A model generated the notes under the pieces. That model saw only the letters and a program-made list of their open reading frames with translations. It had not been told where the DNA came from and searched no databases. A DNA stretch of 64,000 bases. Origin: Nonomuraea sp. SYSU D8015. Its GTDB lineage: Bacteria; Actinomycetota; Actinomycetes; Streptosporangiales; Streptosporangiaceae. Shown one piece after another: positions 1 to 7,580 of this stretch. Made by a program: the position numbers and the translations under genes. The stretch is taken from positions 1-64,000 of the forward strand of contig NZ_VJYI01000037.1 in the NCBI RefSeq assembly GCF_008065375.1. Direction: 5' to 3'. Numbering within the stretch: the stretch's first letter is position 1; each line of letters starts with the position of its first letter.

Positions 1-360
1 GAGCGCTGACGGGGCGATCAGAGCCGCCCCGGCGCCCTGGATGAGGCGACCGGCCAGCTCGACCCACACCTCGGGGGCGATGCCGGCCGCGAACGAGCCG
101 ATGAGCAGGATCAGCCAGCCGGCGCCGAAGAGGCGGCGGGCGCCGAACAGGTCGGACAGGCGGCCGCCGAGCAGGAGGAGCCCGCCGAAGGCGACGACGT
201 AGGCGTTGAAGACCCAGGAGAGGTTTTCCTGGGTGAAGCCGAGGTCTTCCTGGATGCGGGGGAGGGCCACGCCGATGATCGACGTGTCCATGATGACGAT
301 GAACTGGGCGGTGGCGATCAGGGCCAGGGCGGTCCAGCGCCGGGGGGATGGTGCGGACAT
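1..360 (-). CDS. MFS drug/metabolite efflux transporter, N-terminal part
   Basis: This is the first 120 codons of a multi-pass transporter that runs off the left edge of the window. The start is the ATG whose complement lies at 358-360. The first helix (residues about 10-33) contains FIVIMDTSIIGVALPRI, a pattern typical of the 14-helix DHA2 drug:H+ antiporters, followed by the loop motif GGRLSDLFGARR (motif A) near residues 60-75. It is divergent from copZ and shares a 176 bp control region containing C/G-tract sites, so it may be a metal- or stress-responsive exporter. Its substrate cannot be read from this fragment. Confidence 0.85.
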   Translation of the reverse strand, partial: MSAPSPRRWTALALIATAQFIVIMDTSIIGVALPRIQEDLGFTQENLSWVFNAYVVAFGGLLLLGGRLSDLFGARRLFGAGWLILLIGSFAAGIAPEVWVELAGRLIQGAGAALIAPSAL

Positions 361-383
361 GAGTCTCTCCAGTCAGTAAGCCT

Positions 384-400
384 TACCCCCGTAGGGTATA
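384..400. promoter_or_regulatory. Candidate CsoR-type copper operator, MFS side
   Basis: TACCCCCGTAGGGTATA has a C-tract and a G-tract flanked by TA, the style of CsoR copper-repressor sites in actinobacteria. It lies 24 bp upstream of the MFS start. No csoR gene is in the window; assignment to CsoR is inference from the site and the neighbouring copper genes. Confidence 0.5.
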
Positions 401-422
401 GGCGGGTATGCCTGGAGAGATT

Positions 423-441
423 TATACGGCCAGGGGGTATA
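423..441. promoter_or_regulatory. Candidate CsoR-type operator, middle of the divergent region
   Basis: TATACGGCCAGGGGGTATA has TATAC/GTATA inverted arms around a G-tract. It resembles the sites at 384-400, 468-489 and 3585-3601 and lies between the two divergent genes. Confidence 0.45.
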
Positions 442-467
442 TGTCAAGCGGCTGTGAGCTGTCTTGA

Positions 468-489
468 GTACGGTAGGGGGGTATAGTAC
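468..489. promoter_or_regulatory. Candidate CsoR-type operator at the copZ promoter
   Basis: The 22 bp site begins and ends with GTAC and contains TAGGGGGGTATA in its centre. TATAGT at 482-487 could be the -10 box of copZ, so a bound repressor would block transcription. It is 48 bp upstream of the copZ ATG. Confidence 0.5.
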
Positions 490-536
490 GTTGAGGCTTC
501 GTTCCTGACGAACATCACTGGAAAGGGTTGATTGAC

Positions 537-749
537 ATGGCTACCGCTACCTACACCGTCAAGGGCATGACCTGCGGCCACTGCGTGAGCTCGGTGAAGG
601 AGGAGGTCGGTGAGGTCGCGGGGGTCACCTCGGTGGAGGTGGACCTGGCCAGCGGCCTGCTGACGGTCGGCAGCGACGGGCCGGTCGACGCGGCGGAGAT
701 CGTGGCCGCGGTCGAGGAGGCCGGCTATGAGGTGGCGTCTTCGGCATGA
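537..749 (+). CDS. copZ: Copper chaperone CopZ, HMA domain
   Basis: This 70-residue cytoplasmic protein is a single heavy-metal-associated domain. The metal loop GMTCGHC spans residues 10-16, with Cys13 and Cys16 as Cu(I) ligands. CopZ-type proteins carry Cu(I) to a CopA ATPase or to a copper repressor. I chose the ATG at 537 because GAAAGG at 521-526 is well placed; a TTG nine bases upstream would add MID and has no ribosome site. The stop overlaps the next start (ATGA at 746-749), so the downstream gene was translationally coupled. The expected partner CopA is present only as a damaged remnant. Confidence 0.92.
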   Translation: MATATYTVKGMTCGHCVSSVKEEVGEVAGVTSVEVDLASGLLTVGSDGPVDAAEIVAAVEEAGYEVASSA

Positions 750-1499
750 ACACCGTAACCAGGCTGGGCGCCTATGTCGTGGGGCTGACCGCCGTCTTCG
801 GCGGCGCCCTGGGTGTCGGGAACGCGGTGGGCCAGGTCGGTCCCACCGCCCCGGTGAAGAGGGAGCATGGGACGGCCCACGGACTTCCGGTTCACGGTGA
901 CCGGGCCGGACGGCGAGCCGGTGACCGGGTATGAGGTCGAGCACGAGAAGAAGATGCATTTCATCGTGGTCTCGCGGGATCTGGCGAGCTTTCAGCACCT
1001 GCATCCGGAGATGGCCGCCGATGGGGTGTGGTCGGTGAAGCTGACGCTGGGGGCGGATCTGCTGGCCGCCGGTGACTACGCGCCGCGGGCGCCGGCCGGG
1101 GTGAGCCGCACGGCGACGGTGGACGGCCATACGGTGACGCTGAGCGGTGATCTGGTGCCGGGCCGGTCCAGCAAGCTGACGCTTACGGTGAGCAAGGACG
1201 GTAAGCCGGTGACCGACCTGCAGCCGTATCTGGGCGCTTACGGTCATCTGGTCGCGCTGCGGGCGGGTGATCTGGCGTATCTGCATGTGCATCCGGACGA
1301 CGGTGCGCAGGCGGGCCCGGAGATCACCTTCTATGCCGAGGTGCCCAGCAGCGGCGGCTACCGGCTGTTTGTGGACTTCCAGCACGGCGGTAAGGTCCGC
1401 ACCGCGGGCTTCACCGCCCGGGCCGGGACCGGCCGCGCTGAGCCGGCGCGCCCTGAGCCGGCGGCCGAGCCGGTTCGAGTTCACCATCGCCCGCGGTGA
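746..1499 (+). pseudogene. Broken secreted/membrane-anchored metal-resistance protein
   Basis: Two reading frames belong to one gene. Frame one (746 to about 865) encodes an N-terminal hydrophobic segment MNTVTRLGAYVVGLTAVFGG; frame two (from about 867 to the stop at 1499) encodes the beta-rich body with RPTDFRFTVTGPDG, HLHPEM and a His-containing segment [10 protein letters not shown]. Such proteins sit beside copZ/copA in actinomycetes. From memory of intact relatives, a metal-binding spacer is missing at the frame change, and residues are missing at DGVWSVKLTLGADLLAAG. The C-terminus ends in an Arg/Pro-rich tail where it runs into CopA sequence at about 1474. The exact family is not certain. 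Confidence 0.6.
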
Positions 1500-2984
1500 C
1501 GGGTCGGGCAACATCTATCTGGAGGCGGCGGCCGGGGTGACGGCGTTCATCCTGGCGGGCCGTTACTTCGAGTCTCGCTCCAAGCGGCGGGCGGGGGCGG
1601 CGTCGCAGGCGCTGTCGGAGTTGGGCGCCAAGGAGGTGGAACTGGCCGACGGCCGCCGCGTCCCCACCGGCCAGCTCAAAGTCGGGGACACGTTCGTGGT
1701 GCGGCCGGGGGAGAAGATCGCCACCGACGGGGTGGTCGTCGAGGGCTCCTCGGCGGTGGATGCTTCGATGCTGACCGGGGAGTCCGTGCCGGTCGAGGTC
1801 CGGCCCGGCGACGGGGTGACCGGGGCGACGGTCAATGCGGGGGTCGGCTGATCGTCAGGGCGAGCCGGGTGGGCGCCGACACGCAGCTGGCGCAGCTGGC
1901 GCGGCTGGTGGAGGAGGCGCAGACGGGTAAGGCGGCGGTGCAGCGGCTGGCCGACCGCATCTCGGGCATCTTCGTGCCGATCGTGATCGCCCTCGCCGTG
2001 GGCACGCTGGGGTTCTGGCTCGGCACCGGGGAGGGTGCGGCGGCGGCGTTCACCGCCGCGGTGGCGGTGTTGATCATCGCGTGCCCGTGCGCGCTGGGGT
2101 TGGCCACTCCGACCGCGTTGCTGGTGGGCACCGGCCGTGGCGCCCAGCTGGGGATTTTGATCAAGGGGCCGGAGGTGCTGGAGTCCACCCGCACGGTGGA
2201 CACGATCGTGCTGGACAAGACCGGCACGGTCACCGAGGGCCGGATGAGCCTGGTCGCCGTGCACGTGGCCGAGGGGAAGGACCGGGAGGAGGCGTTGCGG
2301 CTGGCGGGTGCGCTGGAGCACGCCTCTGAGCATCCGATCGCGCGGGCGATCGCCCGGGCGGCACAGTCGGAGGCGATGGTGGAGGCGAAGGTGGAGGACT
2401 TCGCCAACGTCGAGGGGCTCGGCGTGCCGGGCGTCGTGGACGGCCACGCGGTGCTGGTGGTGGCCGATGTGGTCAAGCCGACCAGCAGGGAGGCGATCGC
2501 GCAGCTGCGGGCGCCGGTGCTGCTGACCGGTGACAACGAGGCGGTGGCCAAGACGGTGGCGGCGGAGGTGGGCATCGAGGGGGTGATCGCCGAGGTGCTG
2601 CCTGCGGGCAAGGTCGATGTGGTCAAGCGGCTCCAGGGCGAGGGCAAGATCGTGGCGATGGTGGGGGATGGGGTCAACGACGCCGCCGCGCTGGCCCAGG
2701 CGGATCTGGGGCTGGCGATGGGCACGGGCACCGACGCCGCGATCGAGGCTTCCGATCTGACGCTGGTGCGAGGTGATCTGCGGGTGGCGGCTGATGCGTT
2801 GCGGTTGTCGCGCCGGACGCTGTCGACGATCAAGGGGAATCTGTTCTGGGCGTTCGCCTACAACGTGGCCGCCCTGCCGCTGGCGGCGCTGGGCCTGCTG
2901 AACCCGATGATCGCGGGTGCGGCGATGGCGTTCTCCAGCGTGTTCGTGGTGAGCAACAGCCTGCGGCTACGCCGCTTCACGTAG
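1474..2984 (+). pseudogene. copA: CopA-type P1B copper ATPase remnant, truncated, frameshifted and internally deleted
   Basis: The sequence starts abruptly in mid-protein at about [19 protein letters not shown], so the N-terminal HMA domain and the first helices are gone. The actuator TGES motif is present, then a frameshift: five G at 1839-1843 lead to a TGA at 1849-1851, whereas one more G would continue as [16 protein letters not shown]. After it come the CPC motif (IIACPCALG), phosphorylation site DKTGT, the HP of [14 protein letters not shown], and the final helices with [18 protein letters not shown]. Two further in-frame gaps are likely: [12 protein letters not shown] (about 2440-2475) is missing roughly 40 residues of the nucleotide domain, and [12 protein letters not shown] a few more. 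A working pump is unlikely unless these are assembly errors. Confidence 0.8.
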
Positions 2985-2998
2985 GAGATGTCCCCTCT

Positions 2999-3029
2999 GT
3001 GGCCGAAGGCGATCACCGCCTTCGGCCAC
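2999..3029. terminator. Bidirectional hairpin terminator
   Basis: GTGGCCGAAGGCG at 2999-3011 pairs perfectly with CGCCTTCGGCCAC at 3017-3029 around a five-base loop. It sits between the convergent copA remnant and the DUF4396 gene, so it probably serves both strands. There is no long T-tract. Confidence 0.8.
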
Positions 3030-3036
3030 AACTCAC

Positions 3037-3552
3037 TCAATGGCCCTGGTGGTACTGGTGTATCACCGCATGACCCTTCCCCCGGGAGATCAGCCACTTG
3101 TTCACCGGCGTCGTCAGGACGAACGCCACCAGCAAGGCCCCGGCCAGCGACACCCAGAACACCCAACTGGCCAGGCCCGCCTCCATGGCGCCCGGCACGG
3201 TCAGCATCACCGCGTTGTCCAGGATCTCCATCACCGCGATGGAGATGGTGTCCGCGGCCAGCGCGACCTTCAACGCGCTTCGGAAGCCGACTCCGGCACG
3301 CAGCACGCCACGCATGGTCAGCGCGTAGCCGAACACGAAGGCCAACGCCACCGCCAGCGCCACCGTGGCCAGGTCGGACAGTCCGACGGCCGTGCCGATC
3401 ACCATGCCCAGCACCTCGCCGATGGCGCAGCCCGTCAGGCAGTGGAGGGTCGCCTGCGCGGCCATGCCCCACGTGGCCGCGGGTGCGGCGGACGAGTGGT
3501 CGTGATGGCCGGCGGGGTCGGGGGTCGGATGATGGTGACCGTTGTGGTCCAT
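3037..3552 (-). CDS. DUF4396 family membrane protein with His-rich N-terminus
   Basis: This 171-residue protein has a cytosolic or exposed N-terminus rich in His (MDHNGHHHPTPDPAGHHDHSS), then four or five hydrophobic segments. The segment AAQATLHCLTGCAIGEVLGMVIG (two Cys) is characteristic of DUF4396. The function of the family is not established; His-rich tails and the copper neighbours suggest metal handling, which is inference. GGAGGA (complement of 3558-3563) precedes the ATG. Its promoter carries a C/G-tract site like those at copZ, supporting membership in the same regulon. Unlike its neighbours it looks intact. Confidence 0.8.
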   Translation of the reverse strand: MDHNGHHHPTPDPAGHHDHSSAAPAATWGMAAQATLHCLTGCAIGEVLGMVIGTAVGLSDLATVALAVALAFVFGYALTMRGVLRAGVGFRSALKVALAADTISIAVMEILDNAVMLTVPGAMEAGLASWVFWVSLAGALLVAFVLTTPVNKWLISRGKGHAVIHQYHQGH

Positions 3553-3584
3553 GATGATCCTCCATAGTAGTGGGGATCACAGTG

Positions 3585-3601
3585 TACCGGTATGGGGTAT
3601 A
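3585..3601. promoter_or_regulatory. Candidate CsoR-type operator upstream of the DUF4396 gene
   Basis: TACCGGTATGGGGTATA shares the GGGGTATA half with the sites at 423-441 and 468-489. It is 33 bp upstream of the DUF4396 start. Confidence 0.45.
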
Positions 3602-3717
3602 AAGGAAAAAGGGCGCACCGCGAGAGAGAAGGAGCTGCGGGAGCGATGGGCAGCGCTTCGAATGGAGGCGCTGTCACTATAGGGAATAGTAGTCCCGGTG
3701 GCAGGCGCGGATGGTGA

Positions 3718-5439
3718 TCAGTCCTGTCGGGAGGGCTCGCAGGTGAGGCGGGGCTCGGCGTCGTACACGGTGTGGAAGCGCTGCTTGCGCACCACCTTCC
3801 CGTCCTTCTTGAAGATCCGCCACACGTCGATGGCGAAACCCTCCGCGCCCTCCATGGGGATGCACTCGGGATCCGAGTCGGTGAGGTTCTCGATGGGCTT
3901 GATGTTGTAGCGCCCGGAGCTCTCTGACTCGATGTCGTAGCGCTTGGTGCTCCAGAACTGCACGGTGATGGAGGTCCCGGTGTACGACGTCTTGATGAGC
4001 ACCCCGTACGGCGAGTCGTTGCGCCAACGGAAGTCCGGCTGCGGGTAGGAGACCGTGGATTCGCGGCCGGCCGGGTAGCGGGAGATGTAGAACTGGTGTG
4101 CGCGGTGCTGGACGTCCTGGAAGCCGCCGAAGAAGACGGCGTTGAACATGGTGGTCGCGAACTGGGAGACACCGCCGCCCACGTCGTTCACGAACCGGTT
4201 GTTGAGGATCATCGGCGCCTCGACGAAACCGCGCGCCCTGTCCCGCTTGCCGACCACGCCGTTGAGCGAGAAGGTCTCGCCGGGCTTGACCACGTACCCG
4301 TCGACGATGTCGGCGATGCGGTGGATGTTGGTCACGCGGGGCGCGCAGCACGGGTGGTGGGTGGTGTAGGAGCTGACCCTCTCCTTGACGCCCAGCTTTT
4401 TCGCCTGCGCCGTGGTGACGCGGGGTTGCCGCTGCGTGGCGGGCAGCTCGACGCGGCGGCTGCCGGTCGCCACGGCCTGTGAGACGGCCGGACCGAGCGC
4501 CTTCATGTCGGCGCCGCGCCCCGCTCGGGAGGGGATGACCTGCGGCTTGCCCTTGACGATCTTGAAGGATGCGTCCTTCGGCGGGGTGATCACCAGCGCC
4601 TTGGCGACGTCCGGTGCGATCTTCCCGGCGTTGAAGGACGGGCGCAGGCCGCCCTTGCCGTCGGCGACGAAGCGCAGGCCGGCGGCCAACTGCTCCTTGG
4701 ACACGGTGGCTTCCTTGCCGCCGCTGGTGAGCGTGAGAGGGGACGCGATCGCCGTACGCGCGGTCGTCGCGGCGGCGCGCCGGACCACGGCGGCGGTGAG
4801 CGTGGGAGGCGTCTCCCGGACGTCCAGCTCGACGGACGTCCGGGCGGCCGCGAAGGCCGCCCGCACGGCGCTCGCCGCTGAGTCGACGTCCAGCGTGCGG
4901 CCGGGCTTCGGGAGCACGGGCCGCGGCTCCAGCCCCCGGTAGCGGATGCCGCCCTCCACCGGCTTGGTGTCCACGCCCTTGGCCAGGCTCGTGAGCCCGG
5001 CGGTGAGCCGCTGCTCGTCCACGGTGACGGCGGGCGGGATCTGGCGGCTGCCGAAGAGGGAGCGGGCGATGCCCGCGGGGGTGACGGCGCCGGCCATCGC
5101 GGCCTCGACCGTGGCCCGCGCGTCGAAGCCGAGCCCGAGCTCGGCGGGGGTGACGCGCTTGCGCTCGCCGGCCGCGACCAACGTCAACCGCTGCGCCGAC
5201 CGCTTGCCCAGTTCGCCTTCGAGCCGGGTGCGGGCGGCCTCGGGGGAGAGGCCGCTGATGTCCACGCCGTCCACGCGGGTGCCCGGGGGGACCTTGCCCG
5301 CGAGCGCGATGGCGGGCACGCCGTACGCGAGCACCGCGACGAGGACGACGACGGCGGCCGGAATGAGCACGCGTCGCGAGCGCAGGACGCTCATCACGCC
5401 CTGGGAAGGCAGGCGACGGCGAAGCGGGCCGGTACTCAT
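3718..5439 (-). CDS. VanW family protein with peptidoglycan-binding-like domain
   Basis: A 573-residue membrane-anchored exported protein. One transmembrane helix lies at about residues 24-47 (LIPAAVVVLVAVLAYGVPAIAL). Repeated PG_binding_4-like segments follow (VPPGTRVDGVDISGLSPEAART), then a C-terminal VanW domain containing HHPCCAPRVTNIHRI, VKPGETFSLNGVVG and NDVGGGVSQFATTMFNA. VanW-domain proteins are widespread cell-wall-associated proteins of unknown biochemical role; the name comes from vancomycin clusters but there are no vanHAX genes here. I start at the ATG at 5439, preceded by GAGGGG, just before the basic region and helix; an upstream in-frame extension to 5586 lacks these signals. 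A -10-like TATACC lies near 5527 on the opposite strand. Confidence 0.85.
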   Translation of the reverse strand: MSTGPLRRRLPSQGVMSVLRSRRVLIPAAVVVLVAVLAYGVPAIALAGKVPPGTRVDGVDISGLSPEAARTRLEGELGKRSAQRLTLVAAGERKRVTPAELGLGFDARATVEAAMAGAVTPAGIARSLFGSRQIPPAVTVDEQRLTAGLTSLAKGVDTKPVEGGIRYRGLEPRPVLPKPGRTLDVDSAASAVRAAFAAARTSVELDVRETPPTLTAAVVRRAAATTARTAIASPLTLTSGGKEATVSKEQLAAGLRFVADGKGGLRPSFNAGKIAPDVAKALVITPPKDASFKIVKGKPQVIPSRAGRGADMKALGPAVSQAVATGSRRVELPATQRQPRVTTAQAKKLGVKERVSSYTTHHPCCAPRVTNIHRIADIVDGYVVKPGETFSLNGVVGKRDRARGFVEAPMILNNRFVNDVGGGVSQFATTMFNAVFFGGFQDVQHRAHQFYISRYPAGRESTVSYPQPDFRWRNDSPYGVLIKTSYTGTSITVQFWSTKRYDIESESSGRYNIKPIENLTDSDPECIPMEGAEGFAIDVWRIFKKDGKVVRKQRFHTVYDAEPRLTCEPSRQD

Positions 5440-5579
5440 GATCCCCTCGGGTGCGGGGCGGGGCTGCTCGCAGCCACGTCGATGACGTCCTCCTCGGCGT
5501 CGATGTCCAGGTCCTGCCCCCGGGGCTATACCATACCCGCCCCATCCTGCTGTCGTCGGCGTAGGGCTTCCCTCATGGG

Positions 5580-5599
5580 CCGGCAAGGGCGGTTGCCGG
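5580..5599 (-). terminator. Hairpin after the inositol-dehydrogenase-like gene
   Basis: CCGGCAA (5580-5586) pairs with TTGCCGG (5593-5599) around a six-base loop, two bases past the TGA of the minus-strand gene at 5602. The stem is only 7 bp but its position fits a transcription end. Confidence 0.5.
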
Positions 5600-5601
5600 T
5601 C

Positions 5602-6627
5602 TCATAGGCGTTCCAGGTCGCCGGTGCGGACGGGGGCGCCGGTGGTGATCGACTCGATGGCGGCGAGGGCGATGGAGAGGGCGGCGCGGGCGTCCTCTCC
5701 GGTGACCGCGGGCGGCCGCCCGGTGCGGACCCGGTCGGCGAAGTCGGCGAGCTCGGCCACGTACGCGTCGTGGAAGAGGTCCTGGTCGTAGGTGACGCAC
5801 TCGGCGGTGGCGCCGCCCGGGCCGTAGGCGGTGAGGTGGGTGCTGCGGATGTCGCCCATGGTGAGCATGCCTGCCGAACCGAAGACCTCGCCGCGCACGT
5901 CGTAGCCGTAGACGGCCTGGAAGCTGGCCTCGGCCGTGGCGATGGCGCCGTTGTCGAAGCGGACGGTGACCAGGGCGGTGTCGAGCAGGCCCTGCTCCTT
6001 GAAGTCGGGGCGGACCAGGGCGTCGGCCATGGCGAAGATCTCGACGGCTTCGGCGCCCGGGTTGAGGAAGCGCAGGGTGTCGAAGTCGTGGATGAGGGTC
6101 TCGAGGAAGATCGTCCACGGCGGCACACGGGCCGGGTCGGCGAGCTTCGGGTCGCGGGTCAGGGAGCGCAGCAGCTGAGGGGTGCCGATGTCGCCGGCTG
6201 CGATCTTGTCGTGGGCGGCGCGGAAGCCGGTGTCGTACCGCCGGTTGAAGCCCACCTGGAGCGGCACGCCCGCCTTGCCGGCGGCCGCGATGGCGCGGTC
6301 GGCCTCGGCGAGGGTGACGGCCATGGGCTTCTCGCAGTACACGGCCTTGCCCGCCCGGGCCGCCGCCTCGACGAGACCGGCGTGGGTGCGCGCGGGGGTG
6401 ACGATCACCACGGCGTCGATGTCCGGGTCGTCGAGCACCTCGCCGACGTCGGTCGTCGCCTTGGAGCAGCCGAGCCGGTCGCCGAGGCGCCGCGCGGCGC
6501 CCGGTACGGGGTCGGCGAGGGCGGCGAGCCGGACGCCGGGAAGGCGGTGGGCGAGGGTCTCGGCGTGGAAGGAGCCCATCCGTCCGGTGCCGAGGAGGCC
6601 GACGGCGAGGGGGTGCCGGGTGGTCAT
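5602..6627 (-). CDS. Inositol 2-dehydrogenase-like oxidoreductase (Gfo/Idh/MocA)
   Basis: A 341-residue cytosolic NAD(P)-dependent dehydrogenase. The Rossmann motif GLLGTGRMGSFHAETL is at residues 9-24, the family EKP motif (VYCEKPMAVTL) near 95-105, and the substrate-side segment GFNRRYDTGFRAAH near 125, followed by HDFDTLRFLNP. These match myo-/scyllo-inositol dehydrogenases (IolG/IolW type). It is downstream of the isomerase-like gene at 6649 with a 21 bp gap, so the two form an operon under the LacI regulator at 7581. It is the second IolG-like enzyme in the window; the other (19225) is in the main inositol operon, so this one may use another inositol isomer or a related polyol. Confidence 0.85.
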   Translation of the reverse strand: MTTRHPLAVGLLGTGRMGSFHAETLAHRLPGVRLAALADPVPGAARRLGDRLGCSKATTDVGEVLDDPDIDAVVIVTPARTHAGLVEAAARAGKAVYCEKPMAVTLAEADRAIAAAGKAGVPLQVGFNRRYDTGFRAAHDKIAAGDIGTPQLLRSLTRDPKLADPARVPPWTIFLETLIHDFDTLRFLNPGAEAVEIFAMADALVRPDFKEQGLLDTALVTVRFDNGAIATAEASFQAVYGYDVRGEVFGSAGMLTMGDIRSTHLTAYGPGGATAECVTYDQDLFHDAYVAELADFADRVRTGRPPAVTGEDARAALSIALAAIESITTGAPVRTGDLERL

Positions 6628-6648
6628 GTGCGTCTCCGTAGCTGAGGT

Positions 6649-7431
6649 TCAGAGGGTGAAGGCGGAGCGGAAACGTTCCAGGGCGAGGTCGCCGTCGCGG
6701 GAGGCCCACGCCTCCATCGCGACGGTGCCGTCGTAGCCGAGGCCGGCGAGGGCGCGGGCGACGGCCGGGTAGTTGATCTCCCCGGTGCCGGGCTCGCGGC
6801 GGCCGGGCACGTCGGCCACCTGGATCTCGCCGATCAGTCCGAGGGTGTGGGCGCGGCGGACCAGCTCGATGAGGTTTCCCTCGCCGATCTGCGCGTGATA
6901 CAGGTCGAGGTTCATCCGCAGCCCCGGCCGGTTCACGGCCGCGACCAGGGCGAGGGTGTCGGCGGCCGTCGCGAACGGCACTCCCGGGTGGTCGACGGCG
7001 GTGTTGAGGTTCTCCAAGGTGAAGACCACGCCGGCCCGCTCGCCGAGCTCGGCGAGGCTCGTGAGCGTGCGGTACGCGGCGATCCACATCGGGCCGGTGG
7101 CCGCGGTGGTCACCGGCGTCACCGGCAGCCCCTGGGCGTCGAGGCCCGTGCCGTGCAGGTTGAGCCTGGGGCAGCCCAGCCGCTCGGCGGCCCTGATCGA
7201 CTCCTCGGCGGTGCGGAGCAGCTCCGCCGCCCCGTCCAGGTCCGTCAGGCTGCCGCGGAGGTAGCCCGTCATCGAGGAGAACGCGGCCCCGGTGCGCTCC
7301 AGGGCGGCCAGGTCGTGCCGGCTCCAGTCCCAGATCTCGACCTGGAACCCGGCGTCGTGGATGCGCCGCGCCCGCTCCTCGACCGGCAGATCCGTGAAGA
7401 CCATCTCGGCACAGACCGCCAACGTGTACAT
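6649..7431 (-). CDS. Hydroxypyruvate isomerase-like TIM-barrel protein
   Basis: A 260-residue soluble (beta/alpha)8 sugar isomerase/epimerase. Metal-binding residues are visible in FTLENLNT (Glu), MNLDLYHAQI (Asp/His), QVADVPGRREPGTGEINY (the Hyi signature around Asp and Glu) and VAMEAW (Glu). Length and motifs fit hydroxypyruvate isomerase and its close 3-keto-sugar isomerase relatives. It is the first gene of the operon, with a 150 bp divergent gap to the LacI gene holding two AACGTT-centred sites. Pairing with a Gfo/Idh dehydrogenase suggests oxidation followed by isomerisation of a cyclitol or sugar; the substrate is unknown. Confidence 0.8.
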   Translation of the reverse strand: MYTLAVCAEMVFTDLPVEERARRIHDAGFQVEIWDWSRHDLAALERTGAAFSSMTGYLRGSLTDLDGAAELLRTAEESIRAAERLGCPRLNLHGTGLDAQGLPVTPVTTAATGPMWIAAYRTLTSLAELGERAGVVFTLENLNTAVDHPGVPFATAADTLALVAAVNRPGLRMNLDLYHAQIGEGNLIELVRRAHTLGLIGEIQVADVPGRREPGTGEINYPAVARALAGLGYDGTVAMEAWASRDGDLALERFRSAFTL

Positions 7432-7446
7432 CCGTCACCTGCTCTT

Positions 7447-7460
7447 CTATAACGTTCTAG
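7447..7460. promoter_or_regulatory. LacI-type operator 1, isomerase side
   Basis: CTATAACGTTCTAG is a near-palindrome centred on CG, the usual central dinucleotide for LacI-family operators. It lies 16 bp upstream of the isomerase start. Confidence 0.6.
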
Positions 7461-7517
7461 TTCTCCAGTAGTAGGCCAGCAGGTGAGTGGCCTTGTCAAG
7501 GCTTCGTGGCTCACCGG

Positions 7518-7533
7518 ACTAGAACGTTGCAGT
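7518..7533. promoter_or_regulatory. LacI-type operator 2, lacI side
   Basis: ACTAGAACGTTGCAGT repeats the TAGAACGTT core of the first site (in opposite orientation) 71 bp away, consistent with a repressor looping between two sites or autoregulation. Confidence 0.6.
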
Positions 7534-7580
7534 ATGGTGGAGCAGCGCGTTCGCGCCCGGACGGGGAGGTGGGTGAAGCG

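Noticed and set aside
1474-2984. Programmed frameshifting in copA, as known for Escherichia coli copA
   Set aside because: The shift here is in a simple G-run with no visible slippery heptamer and stimulator, the N-terminal half is missing, and there are further in-frame gaps; damage or error is simpler.
3718-5439. Vancomycin resistance from the VanW name
   Set aside because: VanW-domain proteins are common in actinomycetes and no vanH, vanA or vanX is nearby.
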